The position numbers and the translations under genes are program-made. 64,000 nucleotides of DNA from DASYQD01 sp036005845. GTDB lineage: Bacteria > Acidobacteriota > Thermoanaerobaculia > Multivoradales > JAIOJS01. The stretch spans positions 27,601 through 91,600 of the forward strand of contig DASYQD010000144.1 in NCBI GenBank assembly GCA_036005845.1, read 5' to 3'. A model generated the notes under the pieces. That model was given only the letters and a program-made list of their open reading frames with translations, did not search any database and was not told the DNA's origin. Shown one piece after another: positions 48,619-58,403 of this stretch; position 1 is the stretch's first letter; every line of letters begins with the position of its first letter.

Positions 48619-50262
48619 TTGAACCTCGCCGGCAAGAAGATCCTCGTCCTCGGCGGCTACGGCCTCGTCGGCATCGCCGTCTGCCGCGAGCTGTTGAAGC
48701 GCTGCCCGCGCGAGATCCAGATCCACAGCCTGCGCGAGGGCGAGGCCGAGCAGGCCCGCGGCGAGCTCGGCACCGAGGCGCAGAAGGCCGGCACCGCGCT
48801 GACCACTTCCTTCGGCGACCTCTTCGGCCTCGCCGAGAGCTCCGACCGCCGCGCCGCCATCGCCGCCCAGATCGGCGCCCTGCGCGAGGAGCAGCTCGAG
48901 CGCTTCCTCCTCTACCGCGTGCTCGCCGAAGCCAAGGCCGAGGTGGTGGTCGACTGCATGAACACCTCGACCGGCATCGCCTACCGCGACATCTACCGCG
49001 CCGCCGACAAGGTCTTCGCCGAGCTGGGCGAGGACGCGGAGCACGTCTCCGGCGAGGCGGCCGAGGCGCTGCTCGAAGCGCTCTACATGCCGCGCCTCAT
49101 CCGCCACATCCAGGTGCTCTACCGCGGCATGCGCGACGCCGGCACCCGCGCCTACGTCAAGGTCGGCACCTCGGGCACCGGCGGCATGGGCCTCAACATT
49201 CCCTACACCCACTCCGAGGAGCGCCCGAGCCGCGTGCTGCTGTCGAAGAGCGCGCTGGCGGGCGCGCAGTCGATGCTGCTCTTCCTGATGGCGCGCACGC
49301 CCGGCGCGCCGATCACCAAGGAGATCAAGCCCGCCGCCGCCATCGCCTGGAAGCGCATCGCCTACGGGCCCATCTCGCGGCGCGGCGAGCGGATCCAGCT
49401 GGTGGATGCGAAGCCGCGCGCCCTCGGCGCCACCTTCTCGACCTGCGATCCCACCGCGGCTACCCTGCGCGACGAGCCGCTCGAAACGGTCTTCGTCGAC
49501 ACCGGCGAGAACGGCATCTTCAGCCTCGAAGAGTTCGCCCTGCTCAGCAGCGCCGAGCAGATGGAGTTCGTCACTCCCGAGGAGATCGCGCAGTACCTCT
49601 GCTTCGAGATCGAGGGCGGCAACACCGGCCACGACGTCATCAACGCGCTCGACAACGCGGTGCTCGGCCCCACCTACCGCGCCGGCCTGCTGCGCCACTT
49701 CGCGCTCGAGCACATGATCGAGCTCGAGGCACAGCACCCCGGCCACGAGAGCGTCGCCTTCGAGATGCTCGGCCCGGCGCGCAACAGCAAGCTGCTCTTC
49801 GAGGCGCACCTGCTGCGCCTCGCCTTCGGCACCATGGACGCGGCGCGCGAGGCGAGCGCCGAAGAGGTGCGCGACAAGCTCGACGCGCTGGTGCGCGAGC
49901 AGCCGGAAGTCGCCAACCGCATCGTCGCCGTCGGCATCCCCATCCTCCTCGACTCCGGCGAGGTCATTCGCGCGCCGAAGGTGATCGTCCCCGCCGACGC
50001 CAAGGCGGTGACGGTGACGCCGGAGGTGCTCGAAGGCTGGGTCGTCGACGGCTGGGTCGACCTGCGCCTAGCGAACTGCGAGCGCTGGGCGGAACGCTTC
50101 CGTCAGATCCACGACGAGATCGCGACCATGCCGGAGAGCGACACCTCGAGCCGCTTCTTGCGCAACCGCCGCTTCTGGCACGAAGAGCGCGCCATCCAGC
50201 CGGGCAAGGTCGTCGGCTGGATCCTCGGCACTCAGGAAGCCGGGTCGCGAATCAAGCGATAG
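48619..50262 (+). CDS. Large NAD(P)-binding (SDR-like) protein, function unknown
   Basis: A 547-aa protein. The N-terminus 'GKKILVLGGYGLVGIAVCREL' is a Rossmann fold with GGxGxxG as in extended short-chain dehydrogenases. 'VVVDCMNTSTGIAYRDIYRAAD' and 'AYVKVGTSGTGGMGLNIPYTHSE' look like cofactor or active-site regions, but no canonical YxxxK is obvious. The remaining 300 residues are unlike classical SDRs; 'NTGHDVINALDNAVLGPTYRAG' is a conserved-looking block. It starts with TTG 48619, supported by CTGGAG 8 nt upstream and by the beginning of the fold. I cannot name a substrate. It stands alone. Confidence 0.75.
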   Translation: MNLAGKKILVLGGYGLVGIAVCRELLKRCPREIQIHSLREGEAEQARGELGTEAQKAGTALTTSFGDLFGLAESSDRRAAIAAQIGALREEQLERFLLYRVLAEAKAEVVVDCMNTSTGIAYRDIYRAADKVFAELGEDAEHVSGEAAEALLEALYMPRLIRHIQVLYRGMRDAGTRAYVKVGTSGTGGMGLNIPYTHSEERPSRVLLSKSALAGAQSMLLFLMARTPGAPITKEIKPAAAIAWKRIAYGPISRRGERIQLVDAKPRALGATFSTCDPTAATLRDEPLETVFVDTGENGIFSLEEFALLSSAEQMEFVTPEEIAQYLCFEIEGGNTGHDVINALDNAVLGPTYRAGLLRHFALEHMIELEAQHPGHESVAFEMLGPARNSKLLFEAHLLRLAFGTMDAAREASAEEVRDKLDALVREQPEVANRIVAVGIPILLDSGEVIRAPKVIVPADAKAVTVTPEVLEGWVVDGWVDLRLANCERWAERFRQIHDEIATMPESDTSSRFLRNRRFWHEERAIQPGKVVGWILGTQEAGSRIKR

Positions 50263-50428
50263 CGCTCGCGGACGGCGCGCGTTCCCGTCGCCGGTTGTCA
50301 GGTTTGACCTCCATGCGGCGAAGGAACTGGATGGAAATCTCGCCGCTCTGTCCGTCTGCAAGAAGTAAACGGGCAACGTTCGGGCAGTCCCGCCTGAGCG
50401 CGGCGCGCTTTTCCGTGGGGAGCGCATC

Positions 50429-53400
50429 ATGGACGAGGACAAGGCGCAGAGGATCCGCTCGTTACTGCCGGCAGGGATGGGAGCCGGCGTCGGCGCCCTG
50501 CTGATCTTGATCTTCGGCCAGGGGCTGGTGCTGTCTCCGTTCGAGACGGCGCGGCCGCGAGAGCGGCGGCTGCAGATCGACGAGCCCCAGGCGAGCTCCA
50601 TCGAGGCGCGCCTGTGGGAAGACCCGCTGGCCGCGCTCGACGACTACGTCGCCCGCCAGCACGGGGAAAAGAACGAGGCCGAAGCGGAGAGGCGGGCATG
50701 CGGAACCGCAACCGATGCGGGTACCGCCGGAGCGGCGCCCGCGGCCACCCCAGCACCAGCCGCCGCGGCGACCGACAGCGAGCTCAGCCGGCTCTTCGCC
50801 GATCGTTCACGCGCCGTCGCCGTGATCGCGGCCGTCCTCGACGGCGATTCGACGTCGGAAGCCGCGGAGAGCCGGTTGCGCAGCCGCGTTGCCGTGATCT
50901 CCGCGCTCGCCCAACGGGGCCTGATCCCCGACGGCGACGGCAGGTTGTACTTCGCACACCTCTTCAAGTGCGCCCCCGCGGGCGGCACCGCCGTACATGA
51001 GCCGTTGGCCTTCGAGATCTTCCACTTCGACCCCTTCGGCGAGGGTGCCCGACACCCGCTCGAGGACACCAAGGCGAAGCTCACAGGCGCGCTGGCCGTG
51101 TGGATCGATGAGCGCACGCTCGAGACCGGCGACGGGGAGCGCAGCCACCCGATCGACGGCTTGACGACGAAGCTGGCCGATCTGCTGAGTCAAGTGGGAG
51201 TGAAGGCGAACAACCTCGAATCCGTCAGGTTCGTCGCCCTCGCACCCGCCACCTCGCGACTGCTCGGCGACATGGCGGAAGACCTCGCGCCCCCGCCGGA
51301 AGCACACCCATCCCCCACCCCGCTAGCGGAGCGGACGGTAGCGGCTCTGAAGCGGCTTGGCCCGGCGACTGCCGGCGTGCATTTGACGGAGGCGGAGGAA
51401 GCGATGCTGATGGACGTGGCGGCCCGGGTCGATCCCACTGCCAAGGGCGGGCCGAACACCGGGTTGCAAGCACCGCTGCTGCAGCGGGCCATCGCCTCGA
51501 GCATCCAGGTCTACTCCTCGCGGGCCACCACCCCGCTCGCGCTGGCGCGGCTGTTCGACTTCTACGGCGCCAACCCAGAGCGCAGTCCAGAAGAACCCGC
51601 GAAGGTGGGCGATCCGGACCAGCGCGGGCTGGCGATGGCGCCGCAGCGCCTCAAGGCTGCCGTGCTCTCCGACCAAGTCCTCGCTTCCGCATTGGTGGAC
51701 GAGCTCGGCCGGCGCGGCATCGACCTCGTCGCCAAGGGCCAGGGAGGCAACATACCACCCGACCACATGGTGCTGGTGTCGGAGTGGGACACCCTCTACG
51801 GGCGATCGCTGCCCTTCATGTTCGAGGTCGAGCTGACCCGTCGCGCCTCGCCAGACGGCACCCGTTACGAGGACCTCTACGAGGACCGGCTCACGGACAA
51901 AATCCCGTCGCCCCCGAACGTCCACCGTTTCACCTACCTCCGCGGATTGGATGGCGAGACCTCCGAACGGCGGGACAGTCCCGCGAAGAGCGACCGGAGC
52001 CCGTCGAACCGGGAGGGCGCGGGTGGGTCGGCGAGCGACGAACGAGCGGCGCGGCTGCGGCAGCTCGAAGGCTCCGAGGGTCCCGGTCAGCTCGACATGA
52101 TCCGCCGCGTCGGCGACCGCATCGCCGCGCTCGACGGCCAGCTGCGGTCGTCACACCAGGGTAGCGTGCGCGCGATCGGCGTCCTCGGCAGCGACTTTCA
52201 CGACAAGCTGATCGTGCTGCAGGCTCTGCGCAGCCAGTTTCCCGACGCCGTCTTCTTCACCACCGACCTCGATGCTCGCCTCCTGCAGCCGCGCTGGTAT
52301 TCGTTGACGCGCAACCTGCTGATCGCCTCGAGCTACGGCCTCGAGCTGTCGCCTCACCTGCAGTGCCGCATTCCGCCCTTCCGCGACACCTATTCGACGG
52401 CGACCTTCGCGGCGGTCCTCAGCGCGCTTCAATCCATCGACCCCAGGCCGATGCGGGCAGGCGAGGAGGACAGGCCCGGGGTCTGCCTGCCGGTCTCTCA
52501 GGGCAATCTGCTCCGCCTCCGTCCGCTGCTCTTCGAGGTCGGACGCCGGGGAGCGGTCGAGCTCGCACCGGTCGACGACGGGGTCGGCACGCATCCCGCT
52601 CCTGGCGATCCCGGCCCCACCGCTCGCCGGGTGGCGCTGGTGGGCTTTCCTCTGCTGGCGATGCTCTTCTGGTGGCTCGCCGGACCGCTGGCCACCCTCC
52701 TCGCGCCGAGCGGGCGACGCGGCTCGGACGATCCCGGCACGAGCCTCGCCGGAGAGGCCCGGGCCGCGGCGGCGGTCACGCGCGGCCGCATTCGCCAGTC
52801 CCGGGCTCGCTGGTTGGCCACCGGAGGCGCCCTCGTGGTCATGTTCGCTTGCTGGCAGCTGGCATTGAGCGACGCCCGTGCGGGTGGGGAGCCGCTCTAT
52901 TGGTTCGACGGGGTGAGCGCGTGGCCGAGTGAGCTCCTCTTCGTGCTCGCCACCCTGGTGAGCGTCTTCCTGCTCGCGCGCGCGATCGTCGCCCTGCGCA
53001 CCGACGGTGGGCGCATGGAGCCCTACTTCATCGAACCGAGCACCGCCACTTCCCGACGCACCGAGAAGAGAGTCTGGCTGGGCTGGCTGCGCGCCGGCTG
53101 GGCCAACCTCGGGTTACGTCGCTGGAGCTGCAACTCGGATGACCCCGCGGAGCTGTGGCACACCTACAGCGACGCCGCGCGGCTGCGCTGGCGCTTCGCC
53201 CGCGTCGCCGTGTCGGCGCTTCCGGTCCTCGCGGTGATGGGCTTCCTGGCGTACCTCTTCGGCTTCCCCAACCTGCCGATGCGCAGCGACGTGGGACGCC
53301 TCTTCCACGTCGTCTCGGCCTCGTTGGCCACGGTCGCGCTGGTGGTGCTGGCGCTCTTCGTCTTCGACGCCACTCGCCTCTGCGTCTGCTTCGTCGACAC

Positions 53401-53947
53401 GCTGACCGGGCGCGATTGTGCCGCCTTCCCCAAGACCTCGCGCAGCGACCGCGTCGCTGCCAGCCTGGGGCTACCGCTGACGGAGGCCAGTGACCTGATG
53501 GCCCTGCGACTGGTCGCGCAGCGTACCGAGACGGTGGGAGGCCTCTTGCTCTATCCCTTCGTGGTCACCGCGCTGTTCGTCGCCGCGCGTAGCGGCATGT
53601 TCGATTCCTGGAGCTGGCCGCGATCAACCACCGGTTTGGTCGTCCTGGTGCTCGTCACTCTGCTCGCCAGCGGCTTGCAGCTGCAGCATTCAGCGCGGCG
53701 CGCCCGCCAGCGGGCCATGCGGCGACTCGACGAGCGGCGGCTACGCCTGCTTGCCAAGAATCCACCGGCTGCCCAGGATCTCGCCACCGAGCCGCAGCTC
53801 TCGGCGCTGCGCGACCAGGTGCTGGCCCTCGACCGCGGCGCCTTCGCGAGTTGGTCCGCAAACCCCGTGCTGGGCGCCCTGTTACTGCCGTTCGGTGGCG
53901 CGGGCGCCGCCTGGCTCATCGATCTCATCTTGCAGCTTGCGAAGTGA
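50429..53947 (+). CDS. Unrecognised 1172-aa membrane protein with a binding-protein-like periplasmic domain
   Basis: One N-terminal helix (residues 14-33) is followed by about 690 residues of presumed periplasmic sequence with an Ala/Pro linker (95-115) and then seven hydrophobic helices between about 735 and 1165. The segment 'RAIGVLGSDFHDKLIVLQAL' to 'IPPFRDTYSTATFAAVLSAL' (about 575-675) resembles a type I periplasmic binding-protein half: a strand with a nucleotide-like turn, 'FFTTDLDARLL', 'TRNLLIASSYGLEL'. I have seen the 'TRNL.ASS.GL' and 'PPFRD.YQTA' blocks in other large uncharacterised membrane proteins. No enzymatic motif is visible. ATG 50429 has GGGGAG upstream. A receptor or signalling role is inferred only from layout. 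Confidence 0.7.
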   Translation: MDEDKAQRIRSLLPAGMGAGVGALLILIFGQGLVLSPFETARPRERRLQIDEPQASSIEARLWEDPLAALDDYVARQHGEKNEAEAERRACGTATDAGTAGAAPAATPAPAAAATDSELSRLFADRSRAVAVIAAVLDGDSTSEAAESRLRSRVAVISALAQRGLIPDGDGRLYFAHLFKCAPAGGTAVHEPLAFEIFHFDPFGEGARHPLEDTKAKLTGALAVWIDERTLETGDGERSHPIDGLTTKLADLLSQVGVKANNLESVRFVALAPATSRLLGDMAEDLAPPPEAHPSPTPLAERTVAALKRLGPATAGVHLTEAEEAMLMDVAARVDPTAKGGPNTGLQAPLLQRAIASSIQVYSSRATTPLALARLFDFYGANPERSPEEPAKVGDPDQRGLAMAPQRLKAAVLSDQVLASALVDELGRRGIDLVAKGQGGNIPPDHMVLVSEWDTLYGRSLPFMFEVELTRRASPDGTRYEDLYEDRLTDKIPSPPNVHRFTYLRGLDGETSERRDSPAKSDRSPSNREGAGGSASDERAARLRQLEGSEGPGQLDMIRRVGDRIAALDGQLRSSHQGSVRAIGVLGSDFHDKLIVLQALRSQFPDAVFFTTDLDARLLQPRWYSLTRNLLIASSYGLELSPHLQCRIPPFRDTYSTATFAAVLSALQSIDPRPMRAGEEDRPGVCLPVSQGNLLRLRPLLFEVGRRGAVELAPVDDGVGTHPAPGDPGPTARRVALVGFPLLAMLFWWLAGPLATLLAPSGRRGSDDPGTSLAGEARAAAAVTRGRIRQSRARWLATGGALVVMFACWQLALSDARAGGEPLYWFDGVSAWPSELLFVLATLVSVFLLARAIVALRTDGGRMEPYFIEPSTATSRRTEKRVWLGWLRAGWANLGLRRWSCNSDDPAELWHTYSDAARLRWRFARVAVSALPVLAVMGFLAYLFGFPNLPMRSDVGRLFHVVSASLATVALVVLALFVFDATRLCVCFVDTLTGRDCAAFPKTSRSDRVAASLGLPLTEASDLMALRLVAQRTETVGGLLLYPFVVTALFVAARSGMFDSWSWPRSTTGLVVLVLVTLLASGLQLQHSARRARQRAMRRLDERRLRLLAKNPPAAQDLATEPQLSALRDQVLALDRGAFASWSANPVLGALLLPFGGAGAAWLIDLILQLAK

Positions 53948-53965
53948 GCTCGGAGGGAGCGCTCC

Positions 53966-54394
53966 TCAAGCGCTAGGCGGTATCGGCATCGGCGTCAGCG
54001 CCGCCGGAGGAGGAGGCGGCGCGCAGTGCTGGGCGACGATCCCGCGCAGCTCGCTGCCGAGGACCGGCTTGATAAGGAAGCCGTCGATGCCGGCGGCGAG
54101 CGCCGCGGAGCGCAGGTTGGTGAAGCCGCTCAGGGCGTAGATCGGCGTACCGGCGCCATTGGCTTCGGCGCGCAGGCGCAGGACCAGCTCGAGGCCGGCG
54201 ATGTCGGGGAGCCCGAGGTCGAGCAGGATCATGCAGGGACGGTGAGAGCGGACGAGAGCCAGCGCCTGCTCGCCGCTGGCGGCGCCGAGTACGGTGAAAC
54301 CCTCGATCTCGAGCAGCTCTACGAGCAGGTTGCGCGTGTCGTCGTGGTCGTCGATGACGAGTATGGGGTGGCTCGCTGTACTGACGGGGTCCAT
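53966..54394 (-). CDS. Single-domain response regulator (CheY-like receiver)
   Basis: A 142-aa receiver: acidic pair 'VIDDHDD' (15-17), phosphoacceptor Asp in 'MILLDLGLPD' (about residue 60), Ser in 'IYALSGF' and Lys in 'FLIKPV'. It is followed by a Pro-rich tail ('APPPPPAALTPMPIPPS') and no output domain. It would act as a phosphate shuttle or by protein contact. Its kinase is not in the neighbourhood. It is convergent with the 1172-aa gene and divergent from argJ. ATG 54394 has GGAGGACC upstream. Confidence 0.9.
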   Translation of the reverse strand: MDPVSTASHPILVIDDHDDTRNLLVELLEIEGFTVLGAASGEQALALVRSHRPCMILLDLGLPDIAGLELVLRLRAEANGAGTPIYALSGFTNLRSAALAAGIDGFLIKPVLGSELRGIVAQHCAPPPPPAALTPMPIPPSA

Positions 54395-54567
54395 GTGGGG
54401 TCCTCCACGAGAGGCCGTGGTGCCTAGCTCGGCTGCGACGCCAAAAATGACAATGAAAAAGGCGCGCGAGTTGAAGGACCAAGGATGTGTGTCTGCGCGC
54501 CGAGGGGGGAGATTGCAGGCACTGTGCCAGTCGTTCGGCGGGCATCGGCTGTGCGAGAGTGGCGTTC

Positions 54568-55821
54568 ATGGACGCGCCTGAAACGGAAGAAGCCGAGCAG
54601 ACCGCACGCAGCATCGCCGACACCGCCAGCGAGCCGACCGTCGCCGGCTTCCGCTTCGCTGCCGCCGCGTGCGGCATGCGCTTCGTCGGGCGCGACGACC
54701 TCGGGTTGATCGTCTGCGACCTGCCGGCCACTTGGGCCGGCGTCTACACGACGAGCTCGGCGCCGGGAGCGCCGGTGGTGGTCGGGCGCGAGCTGTTGCG
54801 CAAAGGGAAACCGTCGCGCGCTATTCTCGTCAACGCCGGCATCGCCAACGCCGGCACCGGCAAGGTGGGGGTGCGCGACTGCAGGCGCGCGCAGGCGCTC
54901 GTCGCCAAGGCGCTGGGCGTGCGCGAGCGCGAGGTGGTGTGCTCCTCGACCGGCCGCATCGGGCCGCGCCTCGACGTCGGCAAGATCAAGGGCGCGCTGC
55001 CGGCGCTCGTCGAAGGACTGGCGAGCGACCGCAGCCTCGGCGTGGCGCGGGCGATGATGACGAGCGACACGGTGCCCAAGCGCGCCGTCGCGCGCTGCAC
55101 CGTCGACGGCCACGAGGTGACGCTGCTCGGCGTCAGCAAGGGGTCGGGGATGATCGCGCCGAAGATGGCGACGACGCTGTCGTTCCTCGTCACCGACGTT
55201 GCCGCCAAGCGTCCGTTCCTGCAGGAGGCGCTCGCCGACGCGGCCGGCGCCAGCCTCAACCAGCTCACGATCGACGGCGATATGTCGACGTCCGACACCT
55301 GCCTGCTGCTCGCCTCGGGCGCCGCCGCCAACCGGCCGCTTCGCAACCGCCACCGCGATGCCGGCGCCTTCCGCGCCGCGCTCGCCGCGCTCACCGCCGA
55401 TCTGGCGCGCCAGCTGGCGCGCGACGGCGAGGCGGCGACGAAGCTCTTCGTCGTGCAAGTGCGCGGCGCGAAGACGGCCGAGCAGGCGCGGGCCGCGGCG
55501 CGCGCGATCGCCGGGTCGAACCTGATGAAGACGTCCGTCGGCGGCGGCCGGCTCGACTGGGGTCGCGTCGTCGCCGCGCTCGGCTCCTCAGGCGCGCAGT
55601 ACCAGCACGAGCGCTTCACGCTTTCGTACGGCGACGCGGTGCTGGTGAAGAAAGGCAAGCACCAGGGCAAACGCGCCGCCCAGGCGGCGCTCGCGCACCT
55701 CGGCCAGCCGGAGATCCGTCTCGTCGTCGACCTCGGGCTCGGGCGTGGCGAGGGCGAGGCCTTCGGCTGCGACCTCAACGAGGGGTACGTGCGCGAGAAC
55801 TCGGCGCCGTTGCCGATCTAG
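54568..55821 (+). CDS. argJ: Bifunctional ornithine acetyltransferase / N-acetylglutamate synthase
   Basis: A 417-aa ArgJ, the arginine-pathway enzyme that recycles the acetyl group from N-acetylornithine to glutamate. It is made as a precursor that cleaves itself between Ala and Thr in 'KMATTLSFL'; here A201 and T202, with T202 as nucleophile. 'CSSTGRIGPRLDVGKI' and 'KGSGMIAPKMAT' are the substrate and cleavage regions. Two deviations: P-K replaces the usual P-N before the cleavage site and 'DGDMSTSDT' replaces 'DGDTSTNDT'. ATG 54568 begins 'MDAPETEEAEQ', with the conserved core ('VAGFRFAAAACGMR') from residue 25. Whether it makes acetylglutamate as well is not decidable from sequence. Confidence 0.92.
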   Translation: MDAPETEEAEQTARSIADTASEPTVAGFRFAAAACGMRFVGRDDLGLIVCDLPATWAGVYTTSSAPGAPVVVGRELLRKGKPSRAILVNAGIANAGTGKVGVRDCRRAQALVAKALGVREREVVCSSTGRIGPRLDVGKIKGALPALVEGLASDRSLGVARAMMTSDTVPKRAVARCTVDGHEVTLLGVSKGSGMIAPKMATTLSFLVTDVAAKRPFLQEALADAAGASLNQLTIDGDMSTSDTCLLLASGAAANRPLRNRHRDAGAFRAALAALTADLARQLARDGEAATKLFVVQVRGAKTAEQARAAARAIAGSNLMKTSVGGGRLDWGRVVAALGSSGAQYQHERFTLSYGDAVLVKKGKHQGKRAAQAALAHLGQPEIRLVVDLGLGRGEGEAFGCDLNEGYVRENSAPLPI

Positions 55822-55970
55822 CAAGCGCCGGTCCGCAGGGCGCGCGGTCGTCGCCGTGCGTCGAGCCCGCGGTCGTCATAGGCTCCGGGCCTCGGCGGCG
55901 CCATGGCTGACTTTTTGCAGCCCGCCGCGCCATCGAGACCTCCACGGAGCACGCCCGAGGAATCGCCCGC

Positions 55971-57038
55971 ATGTCCGATCGTGAGCGCAGCACCCCCGTA
56001 GCCATCCTCGGCGCCACCGGCGCCGTCGGCCAGCGTCTCGTGCAGGCGCTCGAGCGCCACCCGTGGTTCGTCTTCGCCGAGGCGGTCGCCTCCGAACGTT
56101 CCGCCGGCAAACGCTACGGCGAGGCGGCGCACTGGCTGCTCGACAGCGACCTGCCGGCCGCGGCAGCCGAGCTGCCGGTGCTGCCGGCCGGCGCGCCGCT
56201 GCAGTCGCGGCTGGTGCTCTCCGCCCTCGACTCGGGGCCCGCCGGCGAGCTCGAGCCGCTCTACGCCGAGCGCGGCCACTTGGTGGTCAGCAACGCCAGC
56301 AAGTTCCGCATGGATCCGCGGGTGCCGCTGCTGGTGCCCGAGATCAACCCGCACGCCGCTGAGCGCATCCGCGAGCAGCCGTGGGCAGCGCAGGGCGGAG
56401 GCCTGGTCACCAACCCCAACTGCTCCGTCGTCGGCATCGTCATGGCGCTGGCGCCGCTGCAGCAGGCGTTCGGGCTCGAAGCGGTCACCTGCGTCACCAT
56501 GCAGGCCGTCTCCGGCGCCGGCTATCCCGGCGTGCCGTCGCTCGACATCCTCGGCAACGTCATCCCCGACATCGGCGGCGGCGGCGAGGAGGCGAAGATC
56601 GCCAGCGAGCCGCAGAAGATCCTCGAGGCCGACTTCCCGCTCTCGGTGGCGGTCAACCGCGTGCCGGTCGTCGACGGCCACACAGTGTCGATGTTCGTCA
56701 AGTTGCGCCGCCGCGCCTCGCTCGACGAGATCCGCCGCGCTCTCGACGGCTTCACCGGCGAGCCGCAGCGGCTGAAGCTGCCTTCCGCGCCCGAGCGGCC
56801 GCTGCAGGTCCTCGACCGCAAGGATCGCCCGCAGCCGCTGCGCGACGTGCGGCGCGGCAACGGCATGACGGTCTCGGTCGGCAACCTGCGCGCCGATCCG
56901 GTCTACGACGCGCGCTTCACCGTCCTCGTCCACAACACCGTGCGCGGCGCCGCCGGCGCCGCGCTGCTCAACGCCGAGCTGCTGGCGGCCAAGGGGCTGC
57001 TGGCGGCGCCGGTGGAGGTGGTGGCGGAGGCCCGCTGA
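55971..57038 (+). CDS. asd: Aspartate-semialdehyde dehydrogenase, archaeal/fungal type
   Basis: A 355-aa NADP-dependent enzyme converting aspartyl phosphate to aspartate semialdehyde for lysine, threonine and methionine. The Rossmann glycine motif 'ILGATGAVGQRL' is at 12-23 and the catalytic cysteine is C151 in 'TNPNCSVVG'. The sequence 'MQAVSGAGYPGVPSLDILGNVIP' identifies the archaeal/fungal clade rather than the usual bacterial one. The stop TGA and the lysC ATG share one base (TGATG), so the two are translationally coupled. ATG 55971 follows GAGGAATCG. Confidence 0.95.
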   Translation: MSDRERSTPVAILGATGAVGQRLVQALERHPWFVFAEAVASERSAGKRYGEAAHWLLDSDLPAAAAELPVLPAGAPLQSRLVLSALDSGPAGELEPLYAERGHLVVSNASKFRMDPRVPLLVPEINPHAAERIREQPWAAQGGGLVTNPNCSVVGIVMALAPLQQAFGLEAVTCVTMQAVSGAGYPGVPSLDILGNVIPDIGGGGEEAKIASEPQKILEADFPLSVAVNRVPVVDGHTVSMFVKLRRRASLDEIRRALDGFTGEPQRLKLPSAPERPLQVLDRKDRPQPLRDVRRGNGMTVSVGNLRADPVYDARFTVLVHNTVRGAAGAALLNAELLAAKGLLAAPVEVVAEAR

Positions 57039-58390
57039 TGACCGCGCGTCGTTCGGCGCCGCGGCGCATCCCCGACCTCGTGGTGCTCAAGTTCGGCGGC
57101 TCCTCCGTCGACGGCGGCGAGAAGATCGCCGGCGTCGCCGAGCTGGTAACGCGCCGCAGCGAGCCTCGCCTGGTCGTCGTCTCGGCGATGGGCAAGATCA
57201 CCTCTGAGCTGCAACGGCTCGCCGTCCTCGCCGCCATCGACAAACGGCGCGGCGTCGAGACGGCGCACCGCGGCCTCGACGAGCTGGTGGAACGGCACCG
57301 CCGGGCGCTGGTGCAGGCGGCCGGGGAAAGAGCCGACGTCGAGTGGGTGCGCGAGGCGATCGCCGCCGAAGCCGATCGCGTCGCCGAGCTGCTCGAGCGC
57401 ATCGGCGCCGCCGGCGAGGTGGCGCCGCGTCACGAGGACGGCGTGGTGTCGCTCGGCGAGCTGCTGTCGTCGCGCATCGTCGCCGCGGCGCTCGCCGCGC
57501 GCGGCCTCGACGTTCAGTGGATCGACCCGCGCGACTTGATCGCCACCGACGATCGCTTCGGCTCCGCGCGTCCCGACCGCGCCCGCATCTTCCGCCAGGC
57601 GCAGGCGCTCGCCTGCCCGGCGCTGCTCGGCGGCAAGGTCGTCGTCACCGGCGGCTACGTTGGCAGGGCAGCGGACGGCGAGACGACCACCATGGGCCGC
57701 GAGAGCTCCGACTTGACGGCGACGCTGCTCGGCGGCGCCCTGCGCGCGGCGGCGGTCGAGATCTGGACCGATGTCGACGGCATCCTCACCGCCGATCCGC
57801 GCCTGGTGCCCGAGGCGCGGCTCATCCCGGCGCTCTCCTACCGCGAGGCGGCCTGCCTGGCGCGTCTCGGCGCCAAGGTCATCCACCCCGACACGGTGGC
57901 GCCGGCGGCGGCGGTGGGCGCGGTGGTGCGCATCCGCAACCGCTTTCGCCCCGACGCGGCGGGCAGCGTGATCGGTCCCGCTCCCGCGTCAACACCGCTC
58001 TGGGGGATCGCCGCGCGCGAGGTGCTGCTGCAGACCAGCACCGGCAAGATCGTCGAAGCGCTCTTCCCGATCGACGGCAGCTGGGCGCTGGTGACCGGCT
58101 ACCGGCTGGGCTCGGTGCCGCTGCAGCTGCGCGCCGCGCGATCGGTGCTCGAGCACGTCGGCAAGACCGCGCGCGTGCTGGTCTCGGTCGTCGGCCGCGT
58201 GCGCGAGGTCGGCGGCGACCTCGAAGCCGAGGTGCGCCACGCGCTGCACGACCTCGACGCCGTGCCGGTGCCCGGCCGCGGCGTCGCCATCTCCTACCTG
58301 CTGCCGCTCGGCGAGGCCCGCGTGGCGGTCGAGCGCCTGCACCAGGTCGCCTTCGCGCGCGTGCCGGCCGAAGAGACGGTGCTCGCATGA
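57038..58390 (+). CDS. lysC: Aspartate kinase (monofunctional)
   Basis: A 450-aa aspartokinase phosphorylating aspartate. The N-terminal amino-acid kinase domain has 'VLKFGGSSVDGGEKI' (catalytic lysine), 'GEVAPRHEDGVVSLGELLSSRI' and 'TTTMGRESSDLTATLLGGAL', then 'EIWTDVDGILTADPRLV'. About 130 C-terminal residues form two ACT-type domains for feedback regulation by lysine or threonine; which one cannot be read. The length equals that of single-function LysC, not the ThrA fusion. It follows asd with a one-base overlap and precedes dapB by 13 nt. Confidence 0.95.
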   Translation: MTARRSAPRRIPDLVVLKFGGSSVDGGEKIAGVAELVTRRSEPRLVVVSAMGKITSELQRLAVLAAIDKRRGVETAHRGLDELVERHRRALVQAAGERADVEWVREAIAAEADRVAELLERIGAAGEVAPRHEDGVVSLGELLSSRIVAAALAARGLDVQWIDPRDLIATDDRFGSARPDRARIFRQAQALACPALLGGKVVVTGGYVGRAADGETTTMGRESSDLTATLLGGALRAAAVEIWTDVDGILTADPRLVPEARLIPALSYREAACLARLGAKVIHPDTVAPAAAVGAVVRIRNRFRPDAAGSVIGPAPASTPLWGIAAREVLLQTSTGKIVEALFPIDGSWALVTGYRLGSVPLQLRAARSVLEHVGKTARVLVSVVGRVREVGGDLEAEVRHALHDLDAVPVPGRGVAISYLLPLGEARVAVERLHQVAFARVPAEETVLA

Positions 58391-58403
58391 GGGCGCTCCG
58401 GGT

